45,266 nt of DNA from Actinomycetes bacterium (GTDB taxonomy: Bacteria > Actinomycetota > Actinomycetes > Streptosporangiales > Streptosporangiaceae), in contig JAOPYO010000176.1 in the NCBI GenBank assembly GCA_025964575.1, positions 1 to 45,266 on the forward strand. The letters are read 5' to 3'. Made by a program: the position numbers and the translations under genes. This document shows, one piece after another, positions 7,222-15,630 of the stretch; positions within the stretch are counted from its first letter, which is position 1; every line of letters begins with the position of its first letter. Below the pieces are notes generated by a model that was not told where the DNA came from, made no database searches, and saw only the letters and a list, made by a program, of their open reading frames with translations.

Positions 7222-8190
7222 ATGATTCTGATAACAGGTGGCCTGGGGTTCATCGGGTCGCACACCGTCCGGGCGCTGCTCGACCTGGGTGAGTCATGCG
7301 TGCTCGTCCAACGCCGCGCCGCCGGGGTGCCTGACGCTTTCGCCGAAGAGGCCGGCAAGCGGGTCTTCGTCGAGCAGGTCGACATCACCGACCGGGCGGC
7401 GTTGCTGGAGATCGGCACACGCCACAAGATCACCGGCATTGTCCATCTCGCGGGATCCGCGCCCTGGCCCCCCGGCGCGTACGAGCCCGTCGACGGCGCC
7501 CGGAAGGCGATAGACAGCCTGCTCAACGTATTTCAGGCTGCCCGCGACTGGCAGGTGGCGCGGGTCGGCGTCGCGAGCACGATTGGGGTGTACGGCGGCG
7601 TCGCCGGTGAGAGCCCGCTGCGGGAGGATGTGCCGCTGCCGATGACGGCGGGCCATGTGATCCCGGCGTTCAAGAAGATCGGCGAGCTGTTGACCGACTA
7701 CATGGCCGACGCTACCGGCGTCGAGGTCCTCAACTACCGCATCTCCGCCGTCTGGGGTCCGCTCGGCCGCACAGCATCGCCGTTCTTCGCGGCGCCTCAG
7801 CTCGTGCACGCCGCGGCCCGTGGCACGGCCCCGGATTTCTCCACGTTGTACTCGCCCGCCTATGCCGAAGACGGGAGCGATATGTGTTACGTGAAGGACT
7901 GCGGCCGGGCCATCGCGCTCCTGCAACTAGCGGACCGGCTGAGCCACCGCACCTACAACGTTGCCTCTGGACGGGCGACGACCAACAAGGAACTCATCGC
8001 TGCGATCAAGAAGGTCGTCCCTGACGCGCAGATCGAGCTCCCTGAGGGCCGCGACCCGAACGGACCGGGCCAGGACATATACCTCGACATCACCCGGATC
8101 CGCCAGGACACCGGCTACCAGCCCGCCTACGACCCCGAGCGTGCAGTCGCCGACTACCTCGGCTGGCTGCGCGCCGGAAACGAGCGCTAG
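7222..8190 (+). CDS. NAD-dependent epimerase/dehydratase (extended SDR) with altered catalytic Tyr
   Basis: A 322-residue extended SDR. The nucleotide-binding motif GGLGFIGS is at residues 6-13 and the conserved acidic turn VDITD at 53-57; VHLAG at 74-78 and VAST...VYGG supply the usual Thr/Ser. The expected Tyr-x-x-x-Lys is missing: aligning Lys151 (K-x-x-x-E spacing kept) puts Ile147 where the catalytic Tyr belongs. The protein may therefore bind NAD(P) without normal redox chemistry, or use another residue. It is divergent from the MarR gene, with the inverted repeat between, so it is the likely MarR target. A purine-rich site (CAGGAG) lies about 10 bases before the ATG. Confidence 0.85.
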   Translation: MILITGGLGFIGSHTVRALLDLGESCVLVQRRAAGVPDAFAEEAGKRVFVEQVDITDRAALLEIGTRHKITGIVHLAGSAPWPPGAYEPVDGARKAIDSLLNVFQAARDWQVARVGVASTIGVYGGVAGESPLREDVPLPMTAGHVIPAFKKIGELLTDYMADATGVEVLNYRISAVWGPLGRTASPFFAAPQLVHAAARGTAPDFSTLYSPAYAEDGSDMCYVKDCGRAIALLQLADRLSHRTYNVASGRATTNKELIAAIKKVVPDAQIELPEGRDPNGPGQDIYLDITRIRQDTGYQPAYDPERAVADYLGWLRAGNER

Positions 8191-8242
8191 CACGGCGGGC
8201 GCAGTTGGTCAGTGCGGCGCCGCGTCGAATGATCCGTCGGTC

Positions 8243-8725
8243 CTACTTGGCAGGAGCAAGGCAGAGCACGTAGCCATTGCTGCCCGCCTTGCCCTTCCAG
8301 AAGGCGCTCTTGGCGGCCGGGAACGGCTTGCAGATTCTCGCGGAATTGATGTTGAAGGTCACCTGACTTTGGCCTTCGACCTTGCCTGCAACCTTGTAGA
8401 CGGCCTTGGCGTCTGTGCACTTCACGATGCTGATCTCGTTCCCACCTTCACGGGAGACGCAGTCACCGACTTTGGCGACGTCGGGGCCGCTTTTCCCTTG
8501 CTGCCAGGCGAGGACACCGACAATGGTGACGAGCAGGACGACGACGGCGAGAAAGATCCACGCACGGGTGTTCTTTTTGGCGGCAGGCATTGGCGGCGCA
8601 CCATATTGCGGACCTGCTGAATACTGGGGGCCCTGCGCGTACTGGGGGCCCTGCGGGTATTGGGGGGCCTGCTGATACTGCGGATTCTGCGGGTACGGGT
8701 AGCCAGGCTCGGGACCGGTCGTCAC
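8243..8725 (-). CDS. LppU/SCO3897-like membrane protein, copy A
   Basis: A 160-residue protein in three parts: a Pro/Gln/Tyr/Gly-rich cytoplasmic N-terminus (about residues 1-48, repeats of the form PQYxxGPQY), one membrane helix (about 54-73, WIFLAVVVLLVTIVGVLAW), and a small extracytoplasmic domain with four cysteines (VGDCV, VKCTDAK, ICKPF, VLCLAPAK). The domain pattern is that of LppU/SCO3897-type actinomycete proteins, function unknown; the cysteines probably form two disulfides. The GTG at 8725 has GAAAGG seven bases upstream. A paralogue (18959, opposite strand) shares the whole layout. This copy lies just downstream of two Ser/Thr kinases and may be a partner or substrate, which is only inference. 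Confidence 0.8.
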   Translation of the reverse strand: MTTGPEPGYPYPQNPQYQQAPQYPQGPQYAQGPQYSAGPQYGAPPMPAAKKNTRAWIFLAVVVLLVTIVGVLAWQQGKSGPDVAKVGDCVSREGGNEISIVKCTDAKAVYKVAGKVEGQSQVTFNINSARICKPFPAAKSAFWKGKAGSNGYVLCLAPAK

Positions 8726-8785
8726 TGATTCGCCTTTCGATGGGGGGCCGAACAGCAGGACAGGTGAACATATGGTTCGCTAGCT

Positions 8786-8806
8786 ACGACGTATGCATAG
8801 CGTCGT
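8786..8806. promoter_or_regulatory. Inverted repeat upstream of LppU-like copy A
   Basis: ACGACG at 8786-8791 and CGTCGT at 8801-8806 flank TATGCATAG, itself nearly palindromic. It lies about 60 bases before the GTG at 8725, where an operator or promoter would be expected. Confidence 0.35.
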
Positions 8807-8969
8807 TGGTTCACGGGGCTGTTTTCTATGCCCGCTACTCCGCCGCAGCGAACCGTTACACGGTGAGGGGAGCCGGCGGGTATACAGCCACATTTAGGGC
8901 TAAGCCTGAACCGACCTTCGGTCATTGTGTTCTGATCACCGGGGGTCGAGGCCGGTGGAGGCTGGCCGG

Positions 8970-10535
8970 TCAGCCGCGGCAGAAGTAGCTGAAGGTGGTG
9001 GATTTCTTCAGCGGTTGCTGCTTGGGCGCTGACACCGTGAGGGTTGCCGTGAACTTGCTCTGACCCTTGCCGCTGAACTTCCAGAGGAACGGCAGGGATA
9101 TGGACTTCTGGCTCTTGCTGATGTTCTGCTGCTGCTGGTCCTCGGGCTGCTTCTTGTCGCTCTGCTGCCACTGGTAGGTGAGGACGCCCGGCTCGCCGTT
9201 GGTGGTCACTGTTCCGGTCACCTGGACGTCGCCGCAGGTCTTCTTGACCTTCTCGATCTGCAAGGTCACACCGGTGACGGCGATGTCGCCGGTCTGGTTC
9301 TGGAGGATCAACCAGGCGATCACGCCACCGAGGATGGCGAGGGTGAACAGACTGCTGAGCAGGGAACGCAGTCGCCGCCGCCGCTTACGCTTCGAGGCCG
9401 GTGGCCGGCCGGCTCGCCATATCTCGGTCGCCTGATCCGGCGCCGCCACTCCGGGGCCGAACCGCATGGAGACCTCGCCGTCCCCCGCGGCGGCGGGACT
9501 CGAGGAGGCCGCCGACTCGGCGAAGCCGGCCCCGGCTCCAACGAACCCGGCTCCGATGAACCCGGCTCCGGGGGAGCCCGTTAGGGAAGAGCCCTGCCCG
9601 GAAGGTCCGGCCTGCCGGGTGAAGTCGAGCCGGGTCTGGTCCGGCGGTGGCTCGGCCGGACCAGGCAATCCCATCCCGGCCAGTTTCGTCTGTACGGCCT
9701 GAGCGTCGGTGCCGGAGACGCCCAACATCTCCAGCAGCCGGGCCGGCGTGGGTCGCCGCGTCTGGTCCTTCGTCAGAGCCGCCGTGATCACGTCCCGCAG
9801 CGGGCCGGTCAACCCGCCGAGATCCGGCTCGCCCTCCATGATCCGGGAGGCCACCTCCGGCAGCGGACCGGTGCCGAAGGGGCGCCGTCCGGTGGCGGCG
9901 AACGCCATCACCCCGCCCCAGGCGAACACGTCGGAGGCCGGGGTCGGCCGCCCCTCCAGCTGCTCCGGCGACATGTACGTCGGGGTGCCCATGGCCTGCC
10001 CGTCAGCCGTCAGCCGGACCGCGTCCACCGCGCTCGCGATCCCGAAGTCGATGACCCTCGGCCCCATCCGGGACAGCAGAACGTTGCTCGGCTTGAGGTC
10101 ACGGTGGATCACTCCGGTGGCATGGATGCCGGCCAGCGCCGCCGCCATGCTCACCCCGAGCTGGTCGAGCTCCGCGCGCTGCAATGGCCCGCCGGTCTTG
10201 ATCACCTCGTCCAGGGTGGGCCCGTCGATGTACTCCGTCACCAGGTACGGCTCGGCCGCGTCCGGATCGGCACCCAGCACCTCGGCCGTACAGAACCTCG
10301 GCACCCGAAGCGCACTCTCCGCCTCTCGGCGGAACCGGGCCCGGAACTCGGGGTGGCGCGCCAGCTCGGCCCGGACCACCTTGATGGCGACCAGCCCGCC
10401 GTCGGCCCCCCGCCCGAGGTAGACGACCCCCATGCCGCCCTCACCGAGGAAGCCCAGCACTTCGTACGCCCCGTACCAGACCGGATCGCCCGGCCGCCGA
10501 GGCTTGACCCGCGCAGGAAGCGGTACGGAGGTCAT
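8970..10535 (-). CDS. Membrane Ser/Thr protein kinase (second of tandem pair)
   Basis: A 521-residue Hanks-type kinase. Kinase motifs in order: GEGGMGVVYLG (P-loop), AIKV (Lys), HRDLKPSNVL (catalytic loop), VIDFGIA (DFG), GTPTYMSPEQ (activation segment end). After the kinase domain (about residues 20-280) comes a Gly/Ala/Pro-rich linker, a basic stretch (KRKRRRRLR), one membrane helix (SSLFTLAILGGVIAWLILQN) and an extracellular Ig-like or beta-sandwich domain of about 110 residues with two cysteines (KKTCGDVQVTG and terminal FCRG). The ATG at 10535 overlaps the upstream kinase's stop (ATGA), giving translational coupling; upstream in-frame codons lie in the preceding gene. No PASTA repeats are present. 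Substrate and ligand are unknown. Confidence 0.92.
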   Translation of the reverse strand: MTSVPLPARVKPRRPGDPVWYGAYEVLGFLGEGGMGVVYLGRGADGGLVAIKVVRAELARHPEFRARFRREAESALRVPRFCTAEVLGADPDAAEPYLVTEYIDGPTLDEVIKTGGPLQRAELDQLGVSMAAALAGIHATGVIHRDLKPSNVLLSRMGPRVIDFGIASAVDAVRLTADGQAMGTPTYMSPEQLEGRPTPASDVFAWGGVMAFAATGRRPFGTGPLPEVASRIMEGEPDLGGLTGPLRDVITAALTKDQTRRPTPARLLEMLGVSGTDAQAVQTKLAGMGLPGPAEPPPDQTRLDFTRQAGPSGQGSSLTGSPGAGFIGAGFVGAGAGFAESAASSSPAAAGDGEVSMRFGPGVAAPDQATEIWRAGRPPASKRKRRRRLRSLLSSLFTLAILGGVIAWLILQNQTGDIAVTGVTLQIEKVKKTCGDVQVTGTVTTNGEPGVLTYQWQQSDKKQPEDQQQQNISKSQKSISLPFLWKFSGKGQSKFTATLTVSAPKQQPLKKSTTFSYFCRG

Positions 10536-12145
10536 CCCAGAATCCCGGGAATCCCGAGAATCCGGCAGGGAGTGGCCGGCTGGGATGCGCCGCCAGTGGC
10601 ACCGCCTGGCGATGCCGTTACAGAGATCGTCCAGGGCTTGCACGAAGAACCGAAGCGGTATGTGCTGCTGTAGCTGTACGACGGACTCGTGACTTCCACC
10701 GACAGTGGGTTCGTCTGCGCCCCATTGTCGGGAGAGAAGGAGATCGTGAGCTTGACGGGCTGGGCCGGACTCCCCTTGGTCTGCACGTTGACCGTGTAGC
10801 CGCCTTTGCCATCCATAGAGACCGCCATTCCACTGGCGCTGAACGGGATCGGCTTTGATTTAGTAGGGGTCGGCTTGGGTTTCGGCTTGGTCGTCTTCGG
10901 AGTGGGGGTCGTCGGGGTGGCCGCCGGGGCGGTGGTCGTGGTCGTGCCGTTAGTCGGCGGTGACGTGGTGCTCGGGTTGGACGGCGGGTTCGTCGAATCC
11001 GTCGGGGTGACGGTTGGGCTCGCCGAATCCGTGGGGGTCTGACTCGGATCGCTGCTCGGATCGCCGCTCGGGCTGACCGTGGCGGGGACCTTGGTCTTGG
11101 GTAGCGCCGAGTTCGAGCTGCTGGCCGCGACGACGATCGTGGCACCGCCACCCAGCACCACGAGGGCGATCGCCGCCGCCGCCGCGACCAGCCCGACCTT
11201 GCCGGCCTTCTTGCGTCCGGCGACCTCGGCCAGCACCGACAGTCCGATCGCGGTCGCGCCCGCCTCAGCCGGCCGCCCGAACGGGAAGAGCAGGGCCAGC
11301 AGCGCGGCACGTTCCTTGAGCTGGCTGCGGCCCCGTTCCTCCCAGTCGCTGCCGTAGGCCGCGAACGCCTCGGCCTCCAGCTCGTTGAGGAACGCCTCCG
11401 CCGACTGCGGCCGGTCGTACACGTCCTTGCCGAGCCCGTGCCTGATCAGTGACTGCAGCGGTAGGGGCACGCGGTCGACCGGGATGGCGGCCGTACGGTG
11501 CGCCAGCGCGAGCTGCGGGAGTGTCCGCTCCGGGTAGGGCCGCTCGCCGGTCAGGCACTCGTAGAAGACGGCCGTCGCGGCGTACACGTCGGTGGCGGGG
11601 CTGACCGGTCGGCCGCCCCACTGCTCCGGTGGCATGTACGCGGGCGTACCGGCGGAGGGCACGTTCTCACCGGCCCGGACGGCGATGCCGAAGTCGGCGA
11701 GCTTGCTCTCCCCGTCCGCGCTGACCAGCACATTTCCCGGCTTGTAGTCGCGATGAACGACGCCGACCGCATGCAGGGCCGCCAGCCCGAGGAGTGAGCC
11801 CTTGAGCACCGCGAGCGCGGCCTCCGGCTGGGTCGCCCCCTCGGAACTGAGCAGCTGGGCGAGGCTGACGCCGTCGACCAGCTCCATGACGATCGCCGCT
11901 CCGCGCGGACCCTCGATGTATTCATGGAACAGGACGAGGTGCGCGTTCCGGAGCTCGCCGAGCAGGTGCGCCTCGTCCCGGAACCGGACCAGGAACTCCT
12001 CGTCGGCCAGCAGTTGGTCCGACAGGTACTTGATGGCCACTTGCGTGCCGGTGGCAAGGTGCTCGCCCAGCATGACCCGGCCCGAGGCCCCCTCGCCGAG
12101 CATTCGCAGATGGCGATACCCAGGAACTATCCATTCCCCGTCCAC
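10532..12145 (-). CDS. Membrane Ser/Thr protein kinase (first of tandem pair)
   Basis: About 537 residues. Kinase motifs: GEGASGRVMLG, VAIKYL, HRDYKPGNVL (Tyr in place of the usual Leu), LADFGIAV, GTPAYMPPEQW. A membrane helix (VGLVAAAAAIALVVLGGG) follows at about 320-340, then a long extracellular Ser/Thr/Pro linker (about 100 residues, with lysine-proline repeats KPKPKPTPTKSK), then a beta-rich C-terminal domain with two cysteines (SSCKPW, TPCRIL). The linker length suggests it spans a thick peptidoglycan layer. I prefer the GTG at 12145 over GTG 12160 because AAGGGG lies about 6 bases upstream. Its stop overlaps the start of the second kinase. The two kinases share architecture but differ strongly outside the catalytic domain, so they probably sense different ligands. 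Confidence 0.9.
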   Translation of the reverse strand: MDGEWIVPGYRHLRMLGEGASGRVMLGEHLATGTQVAIKYLSDQLLADEEFLVRFRDEAHLLGELRNAHLVLFHEYIEGPRGAAIVMELVDGVSLAQLLSSEGATQPEAALAVLKGSLLGLAALHAVGVVHRDYKPGNVLVSADGESKLADFGIAVRAGENVPSAGTPAYMPPEQWGGRPVSPATDVYAATAVFYECLTGERPYPERTLPQLALAHRTAAIPVDRVPLPLQSLIRHGLGKDVYDRPQSAEAFLNELEAEAFAAYGSDWEERGRSQLKERAALLALLFPFGRPAEAGATAIGLSVLAEVAGRKKAGKVGLVAAAAAIALVVLGGGATIVVAASSSNSALPKTKVPATVSPSGDPSSDPSQTPTDSASPTVTPTDSTNPPSNPSTTSPPTNGTTTTTAPAATPTTPTPKTTKPKPKPTPTKSKPIPFSASGMAVSMDGKGGYTVNVQTKGSPAQPVKLTISFSPDNGAQTNPLSVEVTSPSYSYSSTYRFGSSCKPWTISVTASPGGATGGASQPATPCRILGIPGILG

Positions 12146-12384
12146 AGCTGTCCCCTTCACTCGTCGACCGCAGGCCGAGCCGAGTTACCCCGTGTCGAGT
12201 TCGCCTGAGTTGAGTACGGCACCGATAGCAGCAACAGACGCTACGGCCATGCCGACCCCTGTGGCCTCGGGTTCATCCCGAATCCTGAGAAAAGGCCACA
12301 TATGGTCAGACGCATGGCCGTGCGCCTTGGTTGGCGGAGATCGTACTCGGTGATAGAAGTCTCAGGTCACAAACAGGGTGGACG

Positions 12385-13743
12385 TCAGCTGGAGGACTTC
12401 GGTCCGAGTTTCTCCACGATGAGCCGGTAGAGCTGGCGGGGCCGACCTGGCTGTGGAGTCCGGTTGGGCGGCAACGGCCAGGCCAGACCCTCCTCGACCA
12501 GGGTGCGGAGGAGCCGGCGGGCGGTACGCGGCGTGACACCGAGCATCTTCCCGGCGTTCTCCGCGTCCACGATCAACGGCTGGCCTGCGTCACCTCCGTG
12601 GCTGGTCCCCCCATCGGGATCGCCCAGCTTGTCCGCGAGCCGGGCCAGGATCTCCAGCCCCTTGGGTTTGGCCAGCGGCTGGCTGCGGGGCGGCTGGCGC
12701 GGCGCGGGCACCAGCGCCCGGCCGTCCCGGTCCAGCGCGAAGCCCGTCGCCCGCTGCGAGGTCTGCGACCGGGCCAGCGCCGCTCGGGCGTGCGTCTCCG
12801 CCTCCTGTGCCGTCCGGCCCATGCCGATGCCGACCTCGATGGCCAGGCCGAGCTCGTCCCGCACCCGCTCGATGAAGGGCGGCGTACGGTATCCGTCGGT
12901 GATGGCGGCCACCGAGCCCCGCGTGGCGGTCACCAGATAACTGTGGTCGTCCAGCGGCCAGACCGAGGCGCTCATGCGGTGCGCCTCCTGCAGGAGTACG
13001 CGGTGCAACGCCAGCTTGAGCTCGTCCCGCCAGTACCGCGGCGTGACCCGGCGTGGGGTCTCGCGCAGCGTCGGCACATCGACCAGCACCACGACCAGCT
13101 GCGACTCCTCCAGCCGGTGATGGGCGCCGAGCAGCGCGGCGGTCTGCAGTGAACTGCGGATCGCCGCCCCGGTCGGGCGCACTCGGATGGTCGGCACCCC
13201 GGCCAGCTCCATGCGCTCCGCCGTCGCGTGCACGCAGGTCATCGCGACCGTGGTGGCACCCCGTCGCCACAGCCGCTCATGGAAGGCCGCGAGGGTGCCG
13301 GGTCCGGCGGCCTCCTCGCGGAGATGGACGTGCTCCGTGGGCACGCCGATCTCGCCATAGGCCTCTTCGACCTCGGCCCGGCTGAGCACGTCGATGCTCG
13401 CCTTGGCAGGGTCGAACCGTTCGTCCAGCGCCGCCCGTAGCAGCGCGCCCTGGAGGGCGGCGCCGTTGAGGGGGACATAGGTTGCCGGCATGGTCAGCAC
13501 GCCGGCCTTGCGTGCGAAGTCGTACGGCACCGGGCTGGCGAACAGACAGACGTCCACGCCTGACCCCAGCCGGACGACCTTGTCCGCCGCCTCCTGCTCG
13601 TCGCGATACGCCGCAGCCACCAGCCGGCTTGGTACCGGCGTCGGACCGTGACCCATGAGCATGACCCGTTCCACCAGGTCATGTGGCCCCACCACCCCGA
13701 TTGTGAGGTCGGGGCCCACCGACCCACCTCTCGGGCTGCTCAT
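12385..13743 (-). CDS. Three-domain regulator: sensor-like N-terminus, GGDEF-like middle, winged HTH
   Basis: About 452 residues, a family I recognise only by layout. Residues ~1-210 form an alpha/beta region (LTIGVVGPHDLVERVML, VDVCLFASPVPYDFA, TTVAMTCVHATAERM) reminiscent of PrpR-N or racemase-like ligand domains. Residues ~215-350 resemble a degenerate GGDEF or GTP cyclohydrolase III fold (LVVVLVDVPTL, YLVTATRGSVAAI, IEVGIGMGRTAQEAETHA), without a GGDEF motif. The C-terminal ~70 residues (AENAGKMLGVTPRTARRLL, then GRPRQLYRL) form a winged helix-turn-helix. It is thus a one-component regulator that may bind a nucleotide. ATG 13743 has AGAAGG upstream. An 18-bp palindrome lies about 200 bases upstream. 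It sits between MurA and the kinase pair on the same strand. Confidence 0.75.
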   Translation of the reverse strand: MSSPRGGSVGPDLTIGVVGPHDLVERVMLMGHGPTPVPSRLVAAAYRDEQEAADKVVRLGSGVDVCLFASPVPYDFARKAGVLTMPATYVPLNGAALQGALLRAALDERFDPAKASIDVLSRAEVEEAYGEIGVPTEHVHLREEAAGPGTLAAFHERLWRRGATTVAMTCVHATAERMELAGVPTIRVRPTGAAIRSSLQTAALLGAHHRLEESQLVVVLVDVPTLRETPRRVTPRYWRDELKLALHRVLLQEAHRMSASVWPLDDHSYLVTATRGSVAAITDGYRTPPFIERVRDELGLAIEVGIGMGRTAQEAETHARAALARSQTSQRATGFALDRDGRALVPAPRQPPRSQPLAKPKGLEILARLADKLGDPDGGTSHGGDAGQPLIVDAENAGKMLGVTPRTARRLLRTLVEEGLAWPLPPNRTPQPGRPRQLYRLIVEKLGPKSSS

Positions 13744-13939
13744 GGGCAGTCGCCTTCTGTGCTCCTGCACGCTCCGCCCAACGTTTGACTCATGGCCTAA
13801 CGCCCCTTGCCTCTTGCCCGACCCGCAGTTCCCGTGCAATTCATCGCTCAATGGCTGATCGGTTTTGGAGGCCCGAATGTCACGCCTTGACGTGAAATCT
13901 ATTCAGAGTGCGGCGAAAAAGTAACCGTACCGACATCTA

Positions 13940-13957
13940 GGTAAGAAATTTCTTACC
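13940..13957. promoter_or_regulatory. Perfect 18-bp AT-rich palindrome
   Basis: GGTAAGAAATTTCTTACC, self-complementary with no mismatch. In DNA this GC-rich, a chance palindrome of this length with an AT core is improbable. It lies upstream of the regulator gene (12385), where a dimeric repressor or activator would bind; autoregulation by that protein's winged HTH is one guess. Confidence 0.65.
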
Positions 13958-14005
13958 GTGCGGCCATACCAGGATGCAAGGGCAGTTCACTGTGTGGAGG
14001 CACGC

Positions 14006-14039
14006 TCATGCGGCCGTTTCGCGTGAAACGGCCGCATGA
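14006..14039 (-). terminator. murA terminator hairpin
   Basis: Arms of 15 bases (14006-14020 and 14025-14039, core GCGGCCGTTTC / GAAACGGCCGC) with a 4-base GCGT loop, 14 bases past the murA stop. Very stable, no U-tract. Confidence 0.8.
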
Positions 14040-14053
14040 TCAGAACAAAAACG

Positions 14054-15346
14054 TCAGCCGACGATGCGCTCTATATCCGCACCGAGCGTGGTAAGGCGCT
14101 CGGCGATGTGCGCGTGACCCCGGTCGAGGAAGTAGGCGGATGTGATCGTTGTCTCTCCGCTGGCCACCAGGCCCGCCAGCACCAGCGCGCTGCCCGCGCG
14201 CAGGTCGTGTGCCTCGACCTCGGTTCCGGTCAGCGGAGTGGCGCCGTTCACCTTGGCGCGGTTGCCGTTGACCTCGATGTCGGCGCCCATCTTGATGAGC
14301 TCGTCGGTCAGCTTGAATCGGCCGTCGAAGATGCGCTCGTAGATGTACGACGGACCGTCGGCCAGGCAGGACAGCGCCATGATCGGCGACTGCAGGTCGG
14401 TGGCGAAGCCCGGGTACTCGTCGGTGATCACGTTGATCGGGCGCAGCGGGCGCTCCCGGTGGACCTGCAGCACCGCGCCCTGCTGGTGGAACTCCACGCC
14501 CATCTGCTCGAGCTTGTCGGCCGCGACGCCCAGATGCTCCAGCGAAGCGCCGACCAGGTTGACCTCGCCACCAGTGATCGCGGCGGCCATCACGAGCACG
14601 CCCGCGTCGATCCGGTCCGGCATGACCGTGTGCTCGACCGCGGTGAGCTCATCGACGCCCTCCACGGTGATGAAGCCGGTGCCGCCACCTGTGATCTTGG
14701 CGCCCATCCGCTGCAGCAGCGCGATGTTGTCGAGGACCTCGGGCTCCAGCGCACAGTTCTTGATCAGAGTGGTGCCCTTGGCGAGTGCCGCAGCCATGAT
14801 CAGGTTCTCGGTGCCGGTGTGCGAGGGGGTATCGCAGTAGAGCGTGGCACCCTGCAGGTCGCCGACCTTGATGTGGATGGTGCCGTCGTGGTCGGGGGCC
14901 ACCTGCTCGGTGACGGTGGCGCCCATGCGCTTGAAGCCGTTGTAGTGGAAATCCAGATTTCGGCTACCCAGATTGCAGCCGCCGACGCCTTCGATGACAG
15001 CCTCGCCGAGCCGGTGCAGCAGCGCGGGCACGAACAGGAACGAGCCACGGAACCGGGCGGCGATCTCGGCCGGCAGCACCGGGCTGTTCAATGTGGAGGC
15101 GTCGATGACCAACGTGCGCTCCGCCTCGTGCAACTCGGCCTTGGCGCCGAGCGCCCGGGCCAGCTCAACGGCTCGCTTCACGTCCTCGATGATCGGAACG
15201 TTCCGCAGCACCGTGCGGCCCTTCGCCGCCATCAGCGAGGCGCCGATCATCGGAAGAACGGCGTTTTTCGCGCCCTGGACGAATACGGTGCCACGCAACT
15301 GGTGGCCCCCACGCACTCGGTAACGAACCTCGTGGCCCATGCTCAT
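14054..15346 (-). CDS. murA: UDP-N-acetylglucosamine enolpyruvyl transferase family protein (MurA-like)
   Basis: A 430-residue EPSP-synthase-fold protein. The substrate lysine lies in QGAKNAVLP (Lys27), the mobile active-site loop carries GGCNLGSR (Cys124, the residue targeted by fosfomycin in MurA), and the second-domain motif VITDEYPGFATDLQSPIMA contains the catalytic Asp-region. DLRAGSALVLAGL near the C-terminus is also MurA-typical. It would transfer enolpyruvate from PEP to UDP-GlcNAc, first step of peptidoglycan synthesis. The N-terminal and loop sequences differ from what I expect of the usual actinomycete MurA, so it may be a second paralogue; the symbol is a family name. Start ATG 15346 has AAGGAG nine bases upstream; ATG 15340 is an alternative. 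It ends just before a strong hairpin. Confidence 0.85.
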   Translation of the reverse strand: MSMGHEVRYRVRGGHQLRGTVFVQGAKNAVLPMIGASLMAAKGRTVLRNVPIIEDVKRAVELARALGAKAELHEAERTLVIDASTLNSPVLPAEIAARFRGSFLFVPALLHRLGEAVIEGVGGCNLGSRNLDFHYNGFKRMGATVTEQVAPDHDGTIHIKVGDLQGATLYCDTPSHTGTENLIMAAALAKGTTLIKNCALEPEVLDNIALLQRMGAKITGGGTGFITVEGVDELTAVEHTVMPDRIDAGVLVMAAAITGGEVNLVGASLEHLGVAADKLEQMGVEFHQQGAVLQVHRERPLRPINVITDEYPGFATDLQSPIMALSCLADGPSYIYERIFDGRFKLTDELIKMGADIEVNGNRAKVNGATPLTGTEVEAHDLRAGSALVLAGLVASGETTITSAYFLDRGHAHIAERLTTLGADIERIVG

Positions 15347-15630
15347 GCCGCCTTGCTCCTTAGTGCGGGTGTGTTTCCGACTGCCTGTCTTACCCGCGCG
15401 TTATTCGGTTCGGCGGGTCACGAGTGCTGGGCGCCCCAAGCCCTGCCGTTCAGGACATTTGCGGCCCTTCAGTAAACCATCGAGGGGCTGATGCGGGGAC
15501 CGGTTCGTCCGCCTCGTGAAGACGACTCCATCACTTGGATGTCGCTGTGCCCGGGAAGGTTCGCACCGCGAGGTGACCGCGGCGTGAACCTCATCGTTGT
15601 GGCGGGCCTTCGGGAAGCTCGAGAAGGAGG

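Larger units (their letters stand above)
13744..14053. other. Intergenic region, regulator promoter plus murA terminator
   Basis: 310 bases with no gene. It holds the perfect palindrome at 13940-13957, the strong hairpin at 14006-14039 and an AT-richer stretch around 13890-13930. A weak promoter for the regulator on the minus strand can be read (TTACTT, then TAGATT 16 bases later, near 13900). The frame is open in this stretch but shows no coding-like residues. Confidence 0.6.
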
